From: Bacteroidales bacterium
GTDB lineage: Bacteria > Bacteroidota > Bacteroidia > Bacteroidales > GCA-2748055
DNA length: 64,000 nucleotides
Direction of reading: 5' to 3'
Assembly: GCA_021738565.1 (NCBI GenBank)
Contig: JAIPBT010000009.1
Location: forward strand, 1-64,000
Shown piece after piece: positions 1-8,733 of this stretch; the stretch's first letter is position 1, and the number at the start of each line of letters is the position of its first letter. The notes beneath the pieces are model-generated. The model worked only from the letters and a program-made list of their open reading frames with translations. It did not search any database and was not told where the DNA came from. A program made the position numbers and the translations under genes.

Positions 1-2
1 TT

Positions 3-224
3 GCATCCATTTCAATACGTCAAAGAACATTTTGGCAAGATACACTGAAAATTGAATCCACAATATATAAGGTAACCCCGGTTTCGTTCAACACAAAGCA
101 CATATTTGGCTATCGCCAAAAACGATGCTTAATTGTTGTTGATGAAAAACTTCCGAAAAAGTTTCCTCATACTCATCCCAAACCAAGTTTGTTACTCGAT
201 TCCAAAAGAAAGAACTCACGATAA
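3..224 (+). CDS. C-terminal end of an unrecognised protein (cut by window edge)
   Basis: A reading frame is open from the window edge to a TAA at 222-224, giving about 73 residues. It is lysine- and arginine-rich with a hydrophobic VVDE stretch in the middle and ends in a basic tail (KRKNSR). A strong hairpin overlaps the stop codon, as expected at the end of a transcribed gene. I do not recognise the family, and because the frame is short it could be chance. Confidence 0.35.
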   Translation, partial: ASISIRQRTFWQDTLKIESTIYKVTPVSFNTKHIFGYRQKRCLIVVDEKLPKKFPHTHPKPSLLLDSKRKNSR

Positions 225-243
225 CAGTTCCTATCGTGAGTTT
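213..243 (+). terminator. Hairpin at the end of the first gene
   Basis: An 11-bp perfect stem (213-223 with 232-242, extendable by one G-T pair) encloses an 8-nt loop and overlaps the stop codon of the partial frame. A short T run follows at 241-243. It lies between convergent genes and may stop transcription from both sides. Confidence 0.5.
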
Positions 244-271
244 CAAAAACTACAACACAAAAAAAAGTTGA

Positions 272-607
272 TCAAACCAAAAGGATCACAAGAATAATAA
301 TTAGAAGTAGTCCGGCTCCGCCAATATAAATAAATGGTTTATTGTTCCGCAATGCTTTTTTATACTCCTTGAGTTCTTTTCTCAACTCAACTTTCTCTTC
401 AGATGTCAGGTTCGATTTATCCATATCACGTATCTCTTCAACACGCTTTGTTAATCGGATAACCTCTTCCTCAGAGAGTTTATTTTCCGTTTTGGCCGGA
501 ATGGCAGGGTTATCTGATGCTAATTTCGGATCAGAATTCATTGAAAACGCCGTTGATGCACTCAACCCAAAAATAATTGCGAGTAAAATAAAGTTTCTTT
601 TCATCAT
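272..607 (-). CDS. Small secreted/membrane protein with coiled coil and C-terminal anchor
   Basis: This 111-residue protein starts with a signal-peptide-like segment (basic MMKRN, then a hydrophobic stretch to about residue 22). A highly charged helical region of roughly residues 45-88, rich in E, K and R, probably forms a coiled coil. A C-terminal transmembrane helix (about 93-110, mostly I/L/V) ends the protein with no cytoplasmic tail. Small proteins of this layout are common in Bacteroidota and have no assigned function. It converges with the partial gene at the window start. Confidence 0.6.
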   Translation of the reverse strand: MMKRNFILLAIIFGLSASTAFSMNSDPKLASDNPAIPAKTENKLSEEEVIRLTKRVEEIRDMDKSNLTSEEKVELRKELKEYKKALRNNKPFIYIGGAGLLLIIILVILLV

Positions 608-803
608 TTTAATATTTAAAGAAGGTGTAACAGGTTAATGATTGATAGAAATGTTTTACGAAATAAAGGTAAGTTCTCTTATTCCATAATGTTTTACACA
701 ATTTCACGAGAAAGTTACATCATTCACCCATTAGGTTTTCAAGCTGATGATCTTACCTATTATTAACTTACTTATTGGTAACATTGGACAAATATTCAAT
801 CAG

Positions 804-835
804 ATTGCATAATTGTCCATTTATGCCTATTTTTG
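804..835 (+). promoter_or_regulatory. Bacteroidota-type promoter directly at the start codon
   Basis: A perfect -7 box of the TAnnTTTG form (TATTTTTG, 828-835) is preceded by ATTG at 804-807 with a 20-nt spacer, close to the TTTG -33 box. Only 4 nt separate the -7 box from the ATG at 840, so the transcript would be leaderless or nearly so. Confidence 0.45.
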
Positions 836-839
836 TTGC

Positions 840-2000
840 ATGATACCCAGAGAAGCAGCCCAAATTATTATTAAATTAAGGAAGCAGTTCCCGGTGATTA
901 CCCTGACAGGTCCCCGGCAAAGTGGTAAAACTACGCTTCTTAAATCTGTTTATACAGACCTCCCATATTTTAGTCTCGAGGATATTGATGTAAGAAATAC
1001 TGCAATAAATGACCCACGTGGATTTTTAAGTAACTTTCCTGAAGGTGCAGTTCTGGATGAAATTCAGCGTGTACCTGCGCTTTTTTCATATATACAAGGC
1101 ATTATCGATAATAACAAAAAGCTACATTTTGTTTTATCCGGTTCACAAAATTTTCTATTACTTGAGAACATTTCACAAAGTCTTGCAGGCCGTGCTGCTA
1201 TTTTAAAATTGTTACCTTTTAGCATTTCAGAACTGCAGAACGAAAAGCTGGTTCCTGACTCCTATGAGCAATTGATCTTTACAGGGATGTATCCAGGCAT
1301 TTATGACCGGGATATTGATCCGGAATACTTTTACCCATCGTACATCAGCACATATATTGAAAGAGATGTCAGACAGATCAAAAACATAGAGAACCTGAAC
1401 AACTTTTCGAATTTTCTTCAGCTTTGTGCAGGCAGAACTGGACAGGTCATCAACCTGAATTCATTGGCAACAGATGCCGGAATCTCACCAAATACAGCAA
1501 AGTCCTGGTTATCCATACTTGAAGCAAGCTATATCATCTACTTTTTACAACCCTATTACGAAAATTTCAATAAGAGAATTATCAAATCGCCAAAATTGTA
1601 TTTCTATGATACAGGTCTGGTTTGTTCATTACTTGGCATTAGTTCTGTTGGTCAGGTGAAGACATTCCATTCAAAAGGAGCACTTTTCGAAAACCTGATC
1701 ATCACTGACCTGATTAAAAACAAACTTCATAAAGGCTTAAATCCCAGGTTTTATTACTGGCAAAACAAAACCAGGCAGGAAATAGATTTAATCATTGATA
1801 ATCCTGAAGGTCCGCTTCCATTTGAAATTAAATCCGGTATGACAATGAATGAGAACTACTTTACCAATTTAAAATACTGGCAAAAATTATCCGATGAAAA
1901 AGTTGAAAATCTAAATGTCATTTATGGAGGGGATACCAGTTTGAAGACTTCAAACGGTAATTATATTTCTTGGAAAAAGCTTCATGATCAGGTAATCTAA
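840..2000 (+). CDS. AAA ATPase with DUF4143 C-terminal domain
   Basis: This is a P-loop ATPase of the DUF4143 superfamily (386 aa). The Walker A GPRQSGKT lies at residues 24-31, a Walker B-like VLDEIQR at about 76-82, and a sensor-like LSGSQNFLL just after. The C-terminal half has the family features YFYDTGL, FENLI and a nuclease-like ending (YYWQNKTRQEIDLII then FEIKSG), resembling a restriction-endonuclease-like fold. The frame can be extended upstream to a TTG at 813, but the conserved family start IPREAAQ follows the ATG at 840 and the promoter overlaps the extension. Such ATPases are frequent accessory genes, often linked to toxin-antitoxin or defence loci; the substrate is unknown. Confidence 0.85.
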   Translation: MIPREAAQIIIKLRKQFPVITLTGPRQSGKTTLLKSVYTDLPYFSLEDIDVRNTAINDPRGFLSNFPEGAVLDEIQRVPALFSYIQGIIDNNKKLHFVLSGSQNFLLLENISQSLAGRAAILKLLPFSISELQNEKLVPDSYEQLIFTGMYPGIYDRDIDPEYFYPSYISTYIERDVRQIKNIENLNNFSNFLQLCAGRTGQVINLNSLATDAGISPNTAKSWLSILEASYIIYFLQPYYENFNKRIIKSPKLYFYDTGLVCSLLGISSVGQVKTFHSKGALFENLIITDLIKNKLHKGLNPRFYYWQNKTRQEIDLIIDNPEGPLPFEIKSGMTMNENYFTNLKYWQKLSDEKVENLNVIYGGDTSLKTSNGNYISWKKLHDQVI

Positions 2001-2129
2001 CCTGGATGTTCAATGCTGTATTCTCTGTAAAACGTTGATTTTCTTACCAATTCTGAATTTCCAGGTTGAAGAGGAGGCGGAATAGACTGGACATATTTTC
2101 AACCCTATTGCATATTTGTACGTTTTTTC

Positions 2130-2885
2130 CTAAAGTGCGCTAAGTCTTTCCAATGCTGCTGTTTTAAATTTTCTACTTATTGGCAAGTCAAGATCATTGA
2201 TGATAACCCATTCACGATTGAAAGCAGTAATATGATCAATGTTTATGACGATAGAACGGTGAATACGAAGAAATCTCTTTGGCAGTTTCTTTTCAATTAT
2301 ACTGGTTGCCTCTTTTGTCATAATCGACCGTCCATCAGCAAGGCTAATTCTAACATAGTTACCAACACTTTCAATATATAATACAGTTTCAAAATCCAGA
2401 TTGATGTTTTTTCGATCTGCTTTTACTACCAGGTACCCCTTGTTAATCTTTTCCTGCTCTGCTTCAAGTTCTTTATTTCTATTCTGACTTTTAAAATACT
2501 CCTGCAGAAGCACAACTATCGTATTTGCAAATACCAGCAAATACATGATGGTAGTTAAGAAAATGATATCTGTTGTCTTTGGATTTAACTGATTGTACTG
2601 ATAGTTAGCAAAGACAACTAGGGCGAGAGTAATTACCAGTATTTCAAAGTATACAGAAAAAATCAGGGTATATATACTGTATTGAGCAAATTTGAAGTAA
2701 TGTCCTTGAAGCAGGTATTTGGGCACAAGCAGCGAGTTGAAAAATACCGTTGTACCAAGGATCACCGAAAAAAGAGATGTTACAAAATAGAATGACTGTG
2801 CATATCCTCCGTAAGATGGTCCGAAAATCAAAGTTAAACCAATGAAAGTAATGACCCAAAATGCTATTTGAAAATACCTGCCCAT
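2130..2885 (-). CDS. Membrane-anchored LytTR transcriptional regulator
   Basis: The 251-aa protein has about four transmembrane helices in its first 130 residues, a charged linker (about 133-150), and a C-terminal LytTR DNA-binding domain (about 155-250). The LytTR features are clear: FETVLYIESVGNYVRI, a KEATSIIEKKLP stretch and FLRIHRSIVINIDHI. There is no phospho-receiver domain, so the regulator probably senses through its membrane segment rather than a kinase. It is divergent from the MotA/TolQ-like gene at 3037, with overlapping promoter boxes, so that gene is a likely target. The signal is unknown. Confidence 0.82.
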   Translation of the reverse strand: MGRYFQIAFWVITFIGLTLIFGPSYGGYAQSFYFVTSLFSVILGTTVFFNSLLVPKYLLQGHYFKFAQYSIYTLIFSVYFEILVITLALVVFANYQYNQLNPKTTDIIFLTTIMYLLVFANTIVVLLQEYFKSQNRNKELEAEQEKINKGYLVVKADRKNINLDFETVLYIESVGNYVRISLADGRSIMTKEATSIIEKKLPKRFLRIHRSIVINIDHITAFNREWVIINDLDLPISRKFKTAALERLSAL

Positions 2886-2970
2886 AATGAATATTGCTCC
2901 CGAATTTGGTGATTTTTTTTAAATCCGCAAGACTTTGGTGACGAACTACAGGTTTAGGTACATGTTTCAC

Positions 2971-3002
2971 ATTGACTGTGGATGATCACAAATGTACTTT
3001 TG
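2971..3002 (+). promoter_or_regulatory. Overlapping divergent promoters
   Basis: On the plus strand TACTTTTG (2995-3002) is a perfect TAnnTTTG box with ATTG (2971-2974) 20 nt upstream, facing the gene at 3037. On the minus strand TACATTTG (2996 back to 2989) is a perfect box facing the LytTR gene. The two -7 boxes share two base pairs, so both promoters should not be occupied at once. An inverted pair GTACAT (2958-2963) and ATGTAC (2992-2997) spans the same DNA and could be an operator. Confidence 0.5.
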
Positions 3003-3036
3003 ATATGTGCTTAATATTCATTAAAATTAAAAGATA

Positions 3037-3420
3037 ATGAGACAATTTTTTATTGAAGGCGGAATAGTATTTATGAGCATCCTGACTTTACTGTTTCTGC
3101 TCATTTTGGGTTTGTCAACAACTGCTGGCATTTCAGCATTCAGAAAAGCAAACAGTAACCCTGAAAAAGCAAAAAGTCTTCTAGGGTATGTTAAATCAAT
3201 TTCACTCTTTGCGTTGGTATTTGCAGTATTTGGACAAATAATGGGACTCGTTGACATTTTCGGATATCTGGCTAACAAAGATGCAAATGTGGCATCCTCC
3301 ATTCTTGCTCAGGGGATTAAACTAACATTCCATTCCACTTTGTATGGGCTGATTATTTACCTTGTCTCTATTCTGATCACCCTTGGAATTCAAATCCAAA
3401 TAAAAAGAATAGAAACATAA
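3037..3420 (+). CDS. MotA/TolQ/ExbB-like small membrane protein
   Basis: The 127-aa protein has three hydrophobic segments (about 7-30, 52-75 and 97-118). The middle part GLVDIFGYLANKDANVASSILAQGIKLT, read in short pieces, resembles the conserved TolQ/ExbB/MotA channel region (GLV..F..., ILA.GI..AL, T..GL). It is short for ExbB (over 200 aa), and no ExbD/TolR partner is adjacent. It may form a minimal channel or a non-channel relative. It is controlled from the intergenic region shared with the LytTR gene. Function is inferred from similarity only. Confidence 0.6.
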   Translation: MRQFFIEGGIVFMSILTLLFLLILGLSTTAGISAFRKANSNPEKAKSLLGYVKSISLFALVFAVFGQIMGLVDIFGYLANKDANVASSILAQGIKLTFHSTLYGLIIYLVSILITLGIQIQIKRIET

Positions 3421-3627
3421 ATTCGATTTTTCATTTTGCCAAAATAAGCTTCTTTCCACAAGTTAATTGGATGCCTGACCCAATAATCATCAAGGTTCTG
3501 CGCAGTCAATTAAAGCATTACTTTTTTTCCACCACTCGGTATAGTAAATTATTGCATTTTATCATATAGAATCACGAAATATTTAACTGGTAATTCTGAC
3601 CCTAGTTTTTTATCCCTACTTGATCTG

Positions 3628-3635
3628 TATATTTG
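3628..3635 (+). promoter_or_regulatory. -7 box 4 nt before the primase-helicase start
   Basis: TATATTTG is a perfect TAnnTTTG box. The ATG at 3640 begins 4 nt after it, the same spacing as for the ATPase gene at 840. The -33 region only shows a run of T. The protein's conserved N-terminus begins near residue 10, so the start cannot move far downstream and a leaderless transcript is predicted. Confidence 0.4.
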
Positions 3636-3639
3636 TAAA

Positions 3640-5778
3640 ATGCAAACCAATGATCATAAGATAAAACTGTTTAAATCCCTGTTCAGGGGAAGAGAAGACA
3701 TTTACGCTGTACGTTGGGAAAAAGACGGAAAAAGCGGATACATGCCGGCTTATGATGTCGACTGGTCTAATTTCGAATCGCATAAAGCAAAGGGTGGGAC
3801 TTTTAAAGACTATAAAGAGAAAAAACTCAAACCTATAAGCGATGAGGCAATAAGGTCTCATCTGGAAGGTAAATCCACTATCGGGATTTATCCCTTGCAA
3901 GAAGATAATACATCCTATTTTATAGCTGTCGATTTTGATAAATCAAATTGGCAGGAGAGCATAAAAAACCTATTTAAAACTTGCGATAATTTTAACCTAC
4001 CTGCCTATATTGAGCAATCCAGATCTGGTAACGGTGGTCATCTCTGGATATTCTTTGAAGAATCAGTCCCGGCAAGCCAGGGGAGGAAGCTTATGTTCGA
4101 ATTATTGCGGCAATCCGGAATCATCTCTAAGTTTGACAAAGAACCAAGCTTCGACAGAATATTTCCTAATCAGGATTACCACTCTGGAAAAGGAATGGGC
4201 AATCTGATAGCGCTTCCGCTTCAGGGAAATCCTCTTAAAACTGGCAACTCTTGTTTTATTGATCCTTTAACGTTTGATCCGATAACTGATCAATGGGAAT
4301 TTCTGAAGAATATATCCAGGATAAGTCGGGAGAAATTCAAAAGTACGTACAATGAAATATTCAATGAAGATCCAAAAGAAGTTTTTAAATCCAGCTTCAT
4401 TCCTGGATCCAGGCCTGAGCTGGAAATCATGATAAGTAACCAGATATATCTGAAAAAAATACAGTTAAGCAAAATACTCGTACTATTCCTTCGTAAACAA
4501 TTAAATTTCTACAATTCTGATTACCTGGCCAAAAGGAATCTTGGGAAAAACACGTTTCAAACGGAGAAATTCTTCAAACTAATAGAGGAAAATGAACAAG
4601 AGATTATGATTCCCAGGGGATTTACACCATCACTTATTAATTTCTGCAGAGCCGTAAACATTCCCTTTAAAATAACTGACAAAAGACAAAAAAGACCATC
4701 TGTCAATATTACTTCGGACATTAATCTTCCGGACTACCAGGAGGATGCAATTAACAGAACAAGAGAAAAGGACTTTGGAGTAATAGTATCCCCACCTGGT
4801 TCGGGAAAGACAATAATCGGATTAGAATTGATCGCAGAGAAACAGCAACCTGCTTTAATTATAGTTCACAGGAAACAACTGCTTGATCAGTGGGTAGATC
4901 GGATTCAGAGTTTCCTGAAAATTCCTAAAAAAGAAATTGGCCAGATTGGGAATCAGAAAAATACCATAGGAAAAAACATCACTGTTGCTATGATCCAATC
5001 ATTAGCCCGAATAGATGATTTTACACCCCTATCAAATGCATTTGGATTAATCATCATCGACGAATGCCATCATATTCCTGCAAAATCATTCAGAGAAGCA
5101 ATCGTAAATTTCAATTCCTATTACCTCTATGGACTCACGGCAACACCAAAAAGGAAAAATAATGACGAGAAACTGATCTTCATATATATCGGAAATATTA
5201 TTCATGAAGTTAAACAGAATGAATATCTGGCTAAGAAAAATATTATAACTGAGATCAATATCAGAGAAACAGAATTATATGCTCCTTTCGACTACAAAAT
5301 TGACAAATACGAGACAATTTCCAGGATACTGGTTCATGATACTCAACGAAATTCAATGATCTTAAATGATATAGAAAATAATGCAGATCGTTTTAAAACC
5401 ATTCTGATACTATCTGAAAGGAAATCCCACGTTGATATTCTGAACCTATACCTCAAAGACAAATATGAAACAATTACCATCCACGGGGACGATCCTGAAA
5501 GGGCAAGAAAGATCAAAATTGAACAAATCAGGCAAGGACATTTTAAAATTGTTATTTCAACAGGCCAATATTTTGGTGAAGGAATAGATATAAACAATTT
5601 AGATTGCTTGTTCATTGTGTACCCCTTTGCATTTGAAGGAAAACTCATTCAATACATTGGCAGGATTCAACGATCAGAGAAAAGACCAGTTATATTTGAT
5701 TACAGGGACATTAAAATTGAATACTTTGAAAAAATGTTCAAGCAGAGAAGGAGGTATTATAATAAACTGTTGAAATAG
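3640..5778 (+). CDS. TOTE-type primase-helicase (archaeo-eukaryotic primase + SF2 helicase)
   Basis: A 712-aa two-domain protein. Residues 1 to about 340 form an archaeo-eukaryotic primase (AEP) domain of the TOTE group: FRGREDIYAVRW near the start, catalytic acidic pair in VDFD (D98, D100), and the SGNGGHLWIFF motif with H134. Residues about 360-712 are a superfamily 2 helicase: Walker A SPPGSGKT (384-391), DECH box (474-477, in place of the usual DEAH), motif III TATP, and the C-terminal motif VI region QYIGRIQR. Relatives are reported from predicted conflict/defence systems and mobile elements. The DUF3800 gene starts 27 bp downstream on the same strand. The activity is predicted; the biological target is unknown. 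Confidence 0.85.
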   Translation: MQTNDHKIKLFKSLFRGREDIYAVRWEKDGKSGYMPAYDVDWSNFESHKAKGGTFKDYKEKKLKPISDEAIRSHLEGKSTIGIYPLQEDNTSYFIAVDFDKSNWQESIKNLFKTCDNFNLPAYIEQSRSGNGGHLWIFFEESVPASQGRKLMFELLRQSGIISKFDKEPSFDRIFPNQDYHSGKGMGNLIALPLQGNPLKTGNSCFIDPLTFDPITDQWEFLKNISRISREKFKSTYNEIFNEDPKEVFKSSFIPGSRPELEIMISNQIYLKKIQLSKILVLFLRKQLNFYNSDYLAKRNLGKNTFQTEKFFKLIEENEQEIMIPRGFTPSLINFCRAVNIPFKITDKRQKRPSVNITSDINLPDYQEDAINRTREKDFGVIVSPPGSGKTIIGLELIAEKQQPALIIVHRKQLLDQWVDRIQSFLKIPKKEIGQIGNQKNTIGKNITVAMIQSLARIDDFTPLSNAFGLIIIDECHHIPAKSFREAIVNFNSYYLYGLTATPKRKNNDEKLIFIYIGNIIHEVKQNEYLAKKNIITEINIRETELYAPFDYKIDKYETISRILVHDTQRNSMILNDIENNADRFKTILILSERKSHVDILNLYLKDKYETITIHGDDPERARKIKIEQIRQGHFKIVISTGQYFGEGIDINNLDCLFIVYPFAFEGKLIQYIGRIQRSEKRPVIFDYRDIKIEYFEKMFKQRRRYYNKLLK

Positions 5779-6087
5779 AATGTGCTAAACAATACGATAT
5801 GATATATGGCGATAGAATATATAATATATTGTGATGAATCAATATCAAAGGGAGAATATTATTCTGACTTCTATGGAGGATGCCTAATTGAAACTAAAAA
5901 TATAGAATTAGTAAATCAAGCACTGTCAAAAATTAGGAAAGAAAAGCATTTGTACGCTGAAATGAAATGGACTAAAGTGACAGAAAACCACTTGGAAAAG
6001 TATAAGATTCTAATATCAGAATTCTTCAAATTCATTATTGATGGAACTATCAAATTTAGAATAATGTTCAGGCAAAATGCTTATGAA

Positions 6088-6134
6088 TGAGTATTTCGGA
6101 CAAAGTGTACACTGCTTTCGGAGTAAAGTGTACA
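6088..6134. repeat. IS21 left end with repeated transposase-binding units
   Basis: Two copies of a unit of the form TTCGGA-N2-4-AAGTGTACA occur here (around 6095-6112 and 6117-6134). IS21 ends characteristically contain several such repeats, which are bound by IstA. Confidence 0.7.
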
Positions 6135-6171
6135 ACTCATTTGGCGATTGATTTGCGGATTAAATATAACA

Positions 6172-6897
6172 TTAATTTTTATCTCTCAGCGAGTCACCTT
6201 TGAGATCAACACGATGAGCATTTCCTGCCAATCTGTCCATAATGGCATCTGAGATTGTGGATTCTCCAATATAATCGTACCATCCGGCAACTGGTAGTTG
6301 GGATACGATAATGGTTGACTTTCTACCGTAGCGGTCTTCCAGGATTTGAAGTACTGCACGTCTTGTTGTACCATCCAATGGGTGTAGACCAAAATCATCA
6401 ATGATAATCAGATGAGCTTTTTCAATCCGATTTAACAATTTGATGTATGTCCCATCAAGCTTTGAAAGAGTAATATTCTCTAAAAAGCGATTAATTCCAA
6501 AATAAAGCGTCCTGTAGCCTAATGTGCATGCCTGGCGGCCAAGGGCGCAAGCAAGATATGATTTTCCGCAGCCTGTTTTTCCTGTGATCATGATATTTTC
6601 AGCACGATCAATAAATCCGCAGTCAGCCAGCATCATCAGCTTGTCTTGTGTCAGATTTCTTTCTGCATTACAGTACACCTGTTCAATGATTGCATCATAC
6701 CTAAGCTTGCTTTGTCGAAGGTACAGTGCCGTTCTTTTGGCTGCTCTTTCCTGTAGTTCTGCTTCAGCAAGACGTGCCATAAATTGATGTAATGATGGCT
6801 GATTCTGTACAGGCATTTCAATCATTGCCCTGTAGACCCTGGACATTCCATCTAATTTGAGTTCTGCCAGGTGGTCCATTGTGATTTGATTGTTCAT
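6172..6897 (-). CDS. istB: IstB helper ATPase of IS21
   Basis: This 241-aa AAA+ ATPase is the target-selection and transposase-activating partner in IS21 transposition. It has the IstB N-terminal helical region with the QERAAKRTALYLRQSKL motif, Walker A TGKTGCGKS (about 105-113), Walker B LIIIDDFG and the downstream STIIVSQLP sensor region. The length is normal for the family. It starts 33 nt downstream of the istA stop codon and is probably co-transcribed with it. No frameshift or internal stop is seen. Confidence 0.95.
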   Translation of the reverse strand: MNNQITMDHLAELKLDGMSRVYRAMIEMPVQNQPSLHQFMARLAEAELQERAAKRTALYLRQSKLRYDAIIEQVYCNAERNLTQDKLMMLADCGFIDRAENIMITGKTGCGKSYLACALGRQACTLGYRTLYFGINRFLENITLSKLDGTYIKLLNRIEKAHLIIIDDFGLHPLDGTTRRAVLQILEDRYGRKSTIIVSQLPVAGWYDYIGESTISDAIMDRLAGNAHRVDLKGDSLRDKN

Positions 6898-6930
6898 TCT
6901 CTTTGATTTAATTGATTAATGGATATTTTG

Positions 6931-8490
6931 TTAATTGTATGATTTCTTCCCTCGTATATTGTCGTGGTGAGGTATTTTGAAGAGTTCCTCCTGAATAGCT
7001 TCCTGTTTATCCAGATTCTTTTCCAGGATATTCTTTATCATCTTGTAATTTACCCTGGTACCTTTTAAAGCCCTGCCACAGGCCGCTTCAAAACGTTCCG
7101 GACTATACTGCTCAGAGAGTCTCTTTAATCCTTTACATGAGAGGTAAGTTTGTTCAACAAATTCTCTTGAGGCAAGTACCCTTTGAAAGACCTCGACTGT
7201 ATTTTCCCCGATCTCTTCGGCCAGTGATAGAAAGTACTCTGCATCCCAACCAAGCGTCTGTTGATATTTAAGGTGTTTTTCGGGCATGTGTTCTTCCAGG
7301 GTGGTATAACCTCCGGATTTATAATTGCGCCTGTGAAGAGCGATGCGCTTAAATCCAATGAAGATCTCTACATATTCTGTATCATAAATAATCCTGGTTT
7401 TCTGGCCGATGTACTGGTATGGGACACTGTAACGGTGATTATCTTCTCCCAGGACCACGTGATAGTTCATCTGGACTTTCCCCGCTGTGGCATGCTTTAC
7501 AATAAACGCTTCTCCCGGCAGTGGTTTCAAGGCTGATTGTTCATGTGCAACAAAAAGATCATAACGTGAGCCATGTTGCTTTTGAAAGGGCATGTGGATA
7601 TGTGCCTCTACCAGTTCCCGGATCCTTAGATTGAGCTGGTGAAGACTGTAAAAGATTTCATTGCGTAACCGGGCATAGACCCTCAGATAAGATATATATA
7701 CACTTCCTTCCACCGAAGGCTTGTCTTTGGGCGAACGTACACGAGTGGCCTCCAGGTTCGTGTTATAATGGATGCTCCATTGATTGACCAGCTCAGAAAA
7801 AGTGAACTCATATCTCTCATTTTTCCTGATATACTGCTTCATGTTATCACTTAGCACGTTGCGTGGAACTCCGCCAAGATATTCCATACATCGGTTTAAT
7901 GCTGCAAAGAGATATTCCTGTCTGGTCGAGGGCAAGGCTTCAATATAAGGGTAGTTACTAAAAGGTAAAACACACACCAACACCGGGTATTCGATAACCT
8001 CACCTGTATCACGATCAACTATGTGCAATGATTTTCCTGCAAAATCCACTTGTAGATATTCGCCAGGCCGGTGGGTAAAGTGCATCGTGGCTTTATTTCG
8101 CCTATTATACCTGGCAAAATGCTCACAAAACTGGGTATACCCATATCCATCAGGATGTGCCGATTTATATTCTTCCCACAATATCCGGCGCGTTACTCCC
8201 GGCATTCGCAACTGCTCCGTGTAATAGGTAAACAGCTTTTGCAGATAATGCAAACGACTGTCGGGCTTGGGGGTGTTTTGTTCACTGTAAACAATCTGCG
8301 CCAGATCCTCCTCATTCATCTCCAGAAGATCATGATATTCTTTTCCAGTTAACTCCAGCTTAAACAGGTATTTATCAAGCACCGTACGGTGCATACCAAC
8401 TGCCTGTGAGATCCTTAACTTGCTCGTTCCTTCGGAGCGTAATTGTAAAATGCGTTTAATCTTGTTCATACTGATTGGTGTATTTGCCAT
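6931..8490 (-). CDS. istA: IstA DDE transposase of IS21
   Basis: A 519-aa IS21 transposase. An N-terminal helix-turn-helix (KIKRILQLRSEGTSKLRISQ) precedes a DDE integrase core: first D in LQVDFAGK, second D in VLSDNMKQY, and E in KPSVEG. A C-terminal beta-barrel-like domain follows (YHVVLGEDNHRYSVPYQY). The frame can be opened upstream to 8529, but MANTPISMNKIKRIL at 8490 fits the family start better. The gene is intact. Confidence 0.93.
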   Translation of the reverse strand: MANTPISMNKIKRILQLRSEGTSKLRISQAVGMHRTVLDKYLFKLELTGKEYHDLLEMNEEDLAQIVYSEQNTPKPDSRLHYLQKLFTYYTEQLRMPGVTRRILWEEYKSAHPDGYGYTQFCEHFARYNRRNKATMHFTHRPGEYLQVDFAGKSLHIVDRDTGEVIEYPVLVCVLPFSNYPYIEALPSTRQEYLFAALNRCMEYLGGVPRNVLSDNMKQYIRKNERYEFTFSELVNQWSIHYNTNLEATRVRSPKDKPSVEGSVYISYLRVYARLRNEIFYSLHQLNLRIRELVEAHIHMPFQKQHGSRYDLFVAHEQSALKPLPGEAFIVKHATAGKVQMNYHVVLGEDNHRYSVPYQYIGQKTRIIYDTEYVEIFIGFKRIALHRRNYKSGGYTTLEEHMPEKHLKYQQTLGWDAEYFLSLAEEIGENTVEVFQRVLASREFVEQTYLSCKGLKRLSEQYSPERFEAACGRALKGTRVNYKMIKNILEKNLDKQEAIQEELFKIPHHDNIRGKKSYN

Positions 8491-8545
8491 AGTGCTTCTT
8501 TTTTGTGAAGCACAAAAATCACAAATCAATCAGTAATTTTTCCTG

Positions 8546-8733
8546 AAGTGTACACTTTACTCCGGATCCGGTTGTACACTATATGACGGATTGTCACCAG
8601 TTAAAGGCGCTGGCGCTGCCGCCAAAATTCAATAAAAAAGAAAAATACATCCAAAAAAGTTGTACACTATTGACCGGATTCGGTTGTACACTATTGACCG
8701 GATTCGATTGTACACTATATTCCGAAATATTCA
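8546..8733. repeat. IS21 right end with repeated transposase-binding units
   Basis: Read inward from 8733, GTGTACA units recur about every 28 nt. Two consecutive copies carry the same flank (CCGGTCAATAGTGTACAA), and further copies near 8576 and 8550 flank a GC-rich spacer. This multiple-copy arrangement is typical of IS21 ends. The innermost unit overlaps the region upstream of istA, so IstA binding could also regulate its own transcription. Confidence 0.7.

Larger units (their letters stand above)
6088..8733 (-). mobile_element. Complete IS21-family insertion sequence
   Basis: The element is 2646 bp and carries istA and istB on the minus strand. It begins TG and ends CA. Its left end (TGAGTATTTCGGA) matches the inverted right end (TGAATATTTCGGA) with one difference, followed on both sides by AGTGTACA units. 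It is flanked by a 6-bp direct repeat TATGAA (6082-6087 and 8734-8739), the expected target duplication. Both genes are intact, so the insertion looks recent and possibly still mobile. Confidence 0.95.
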
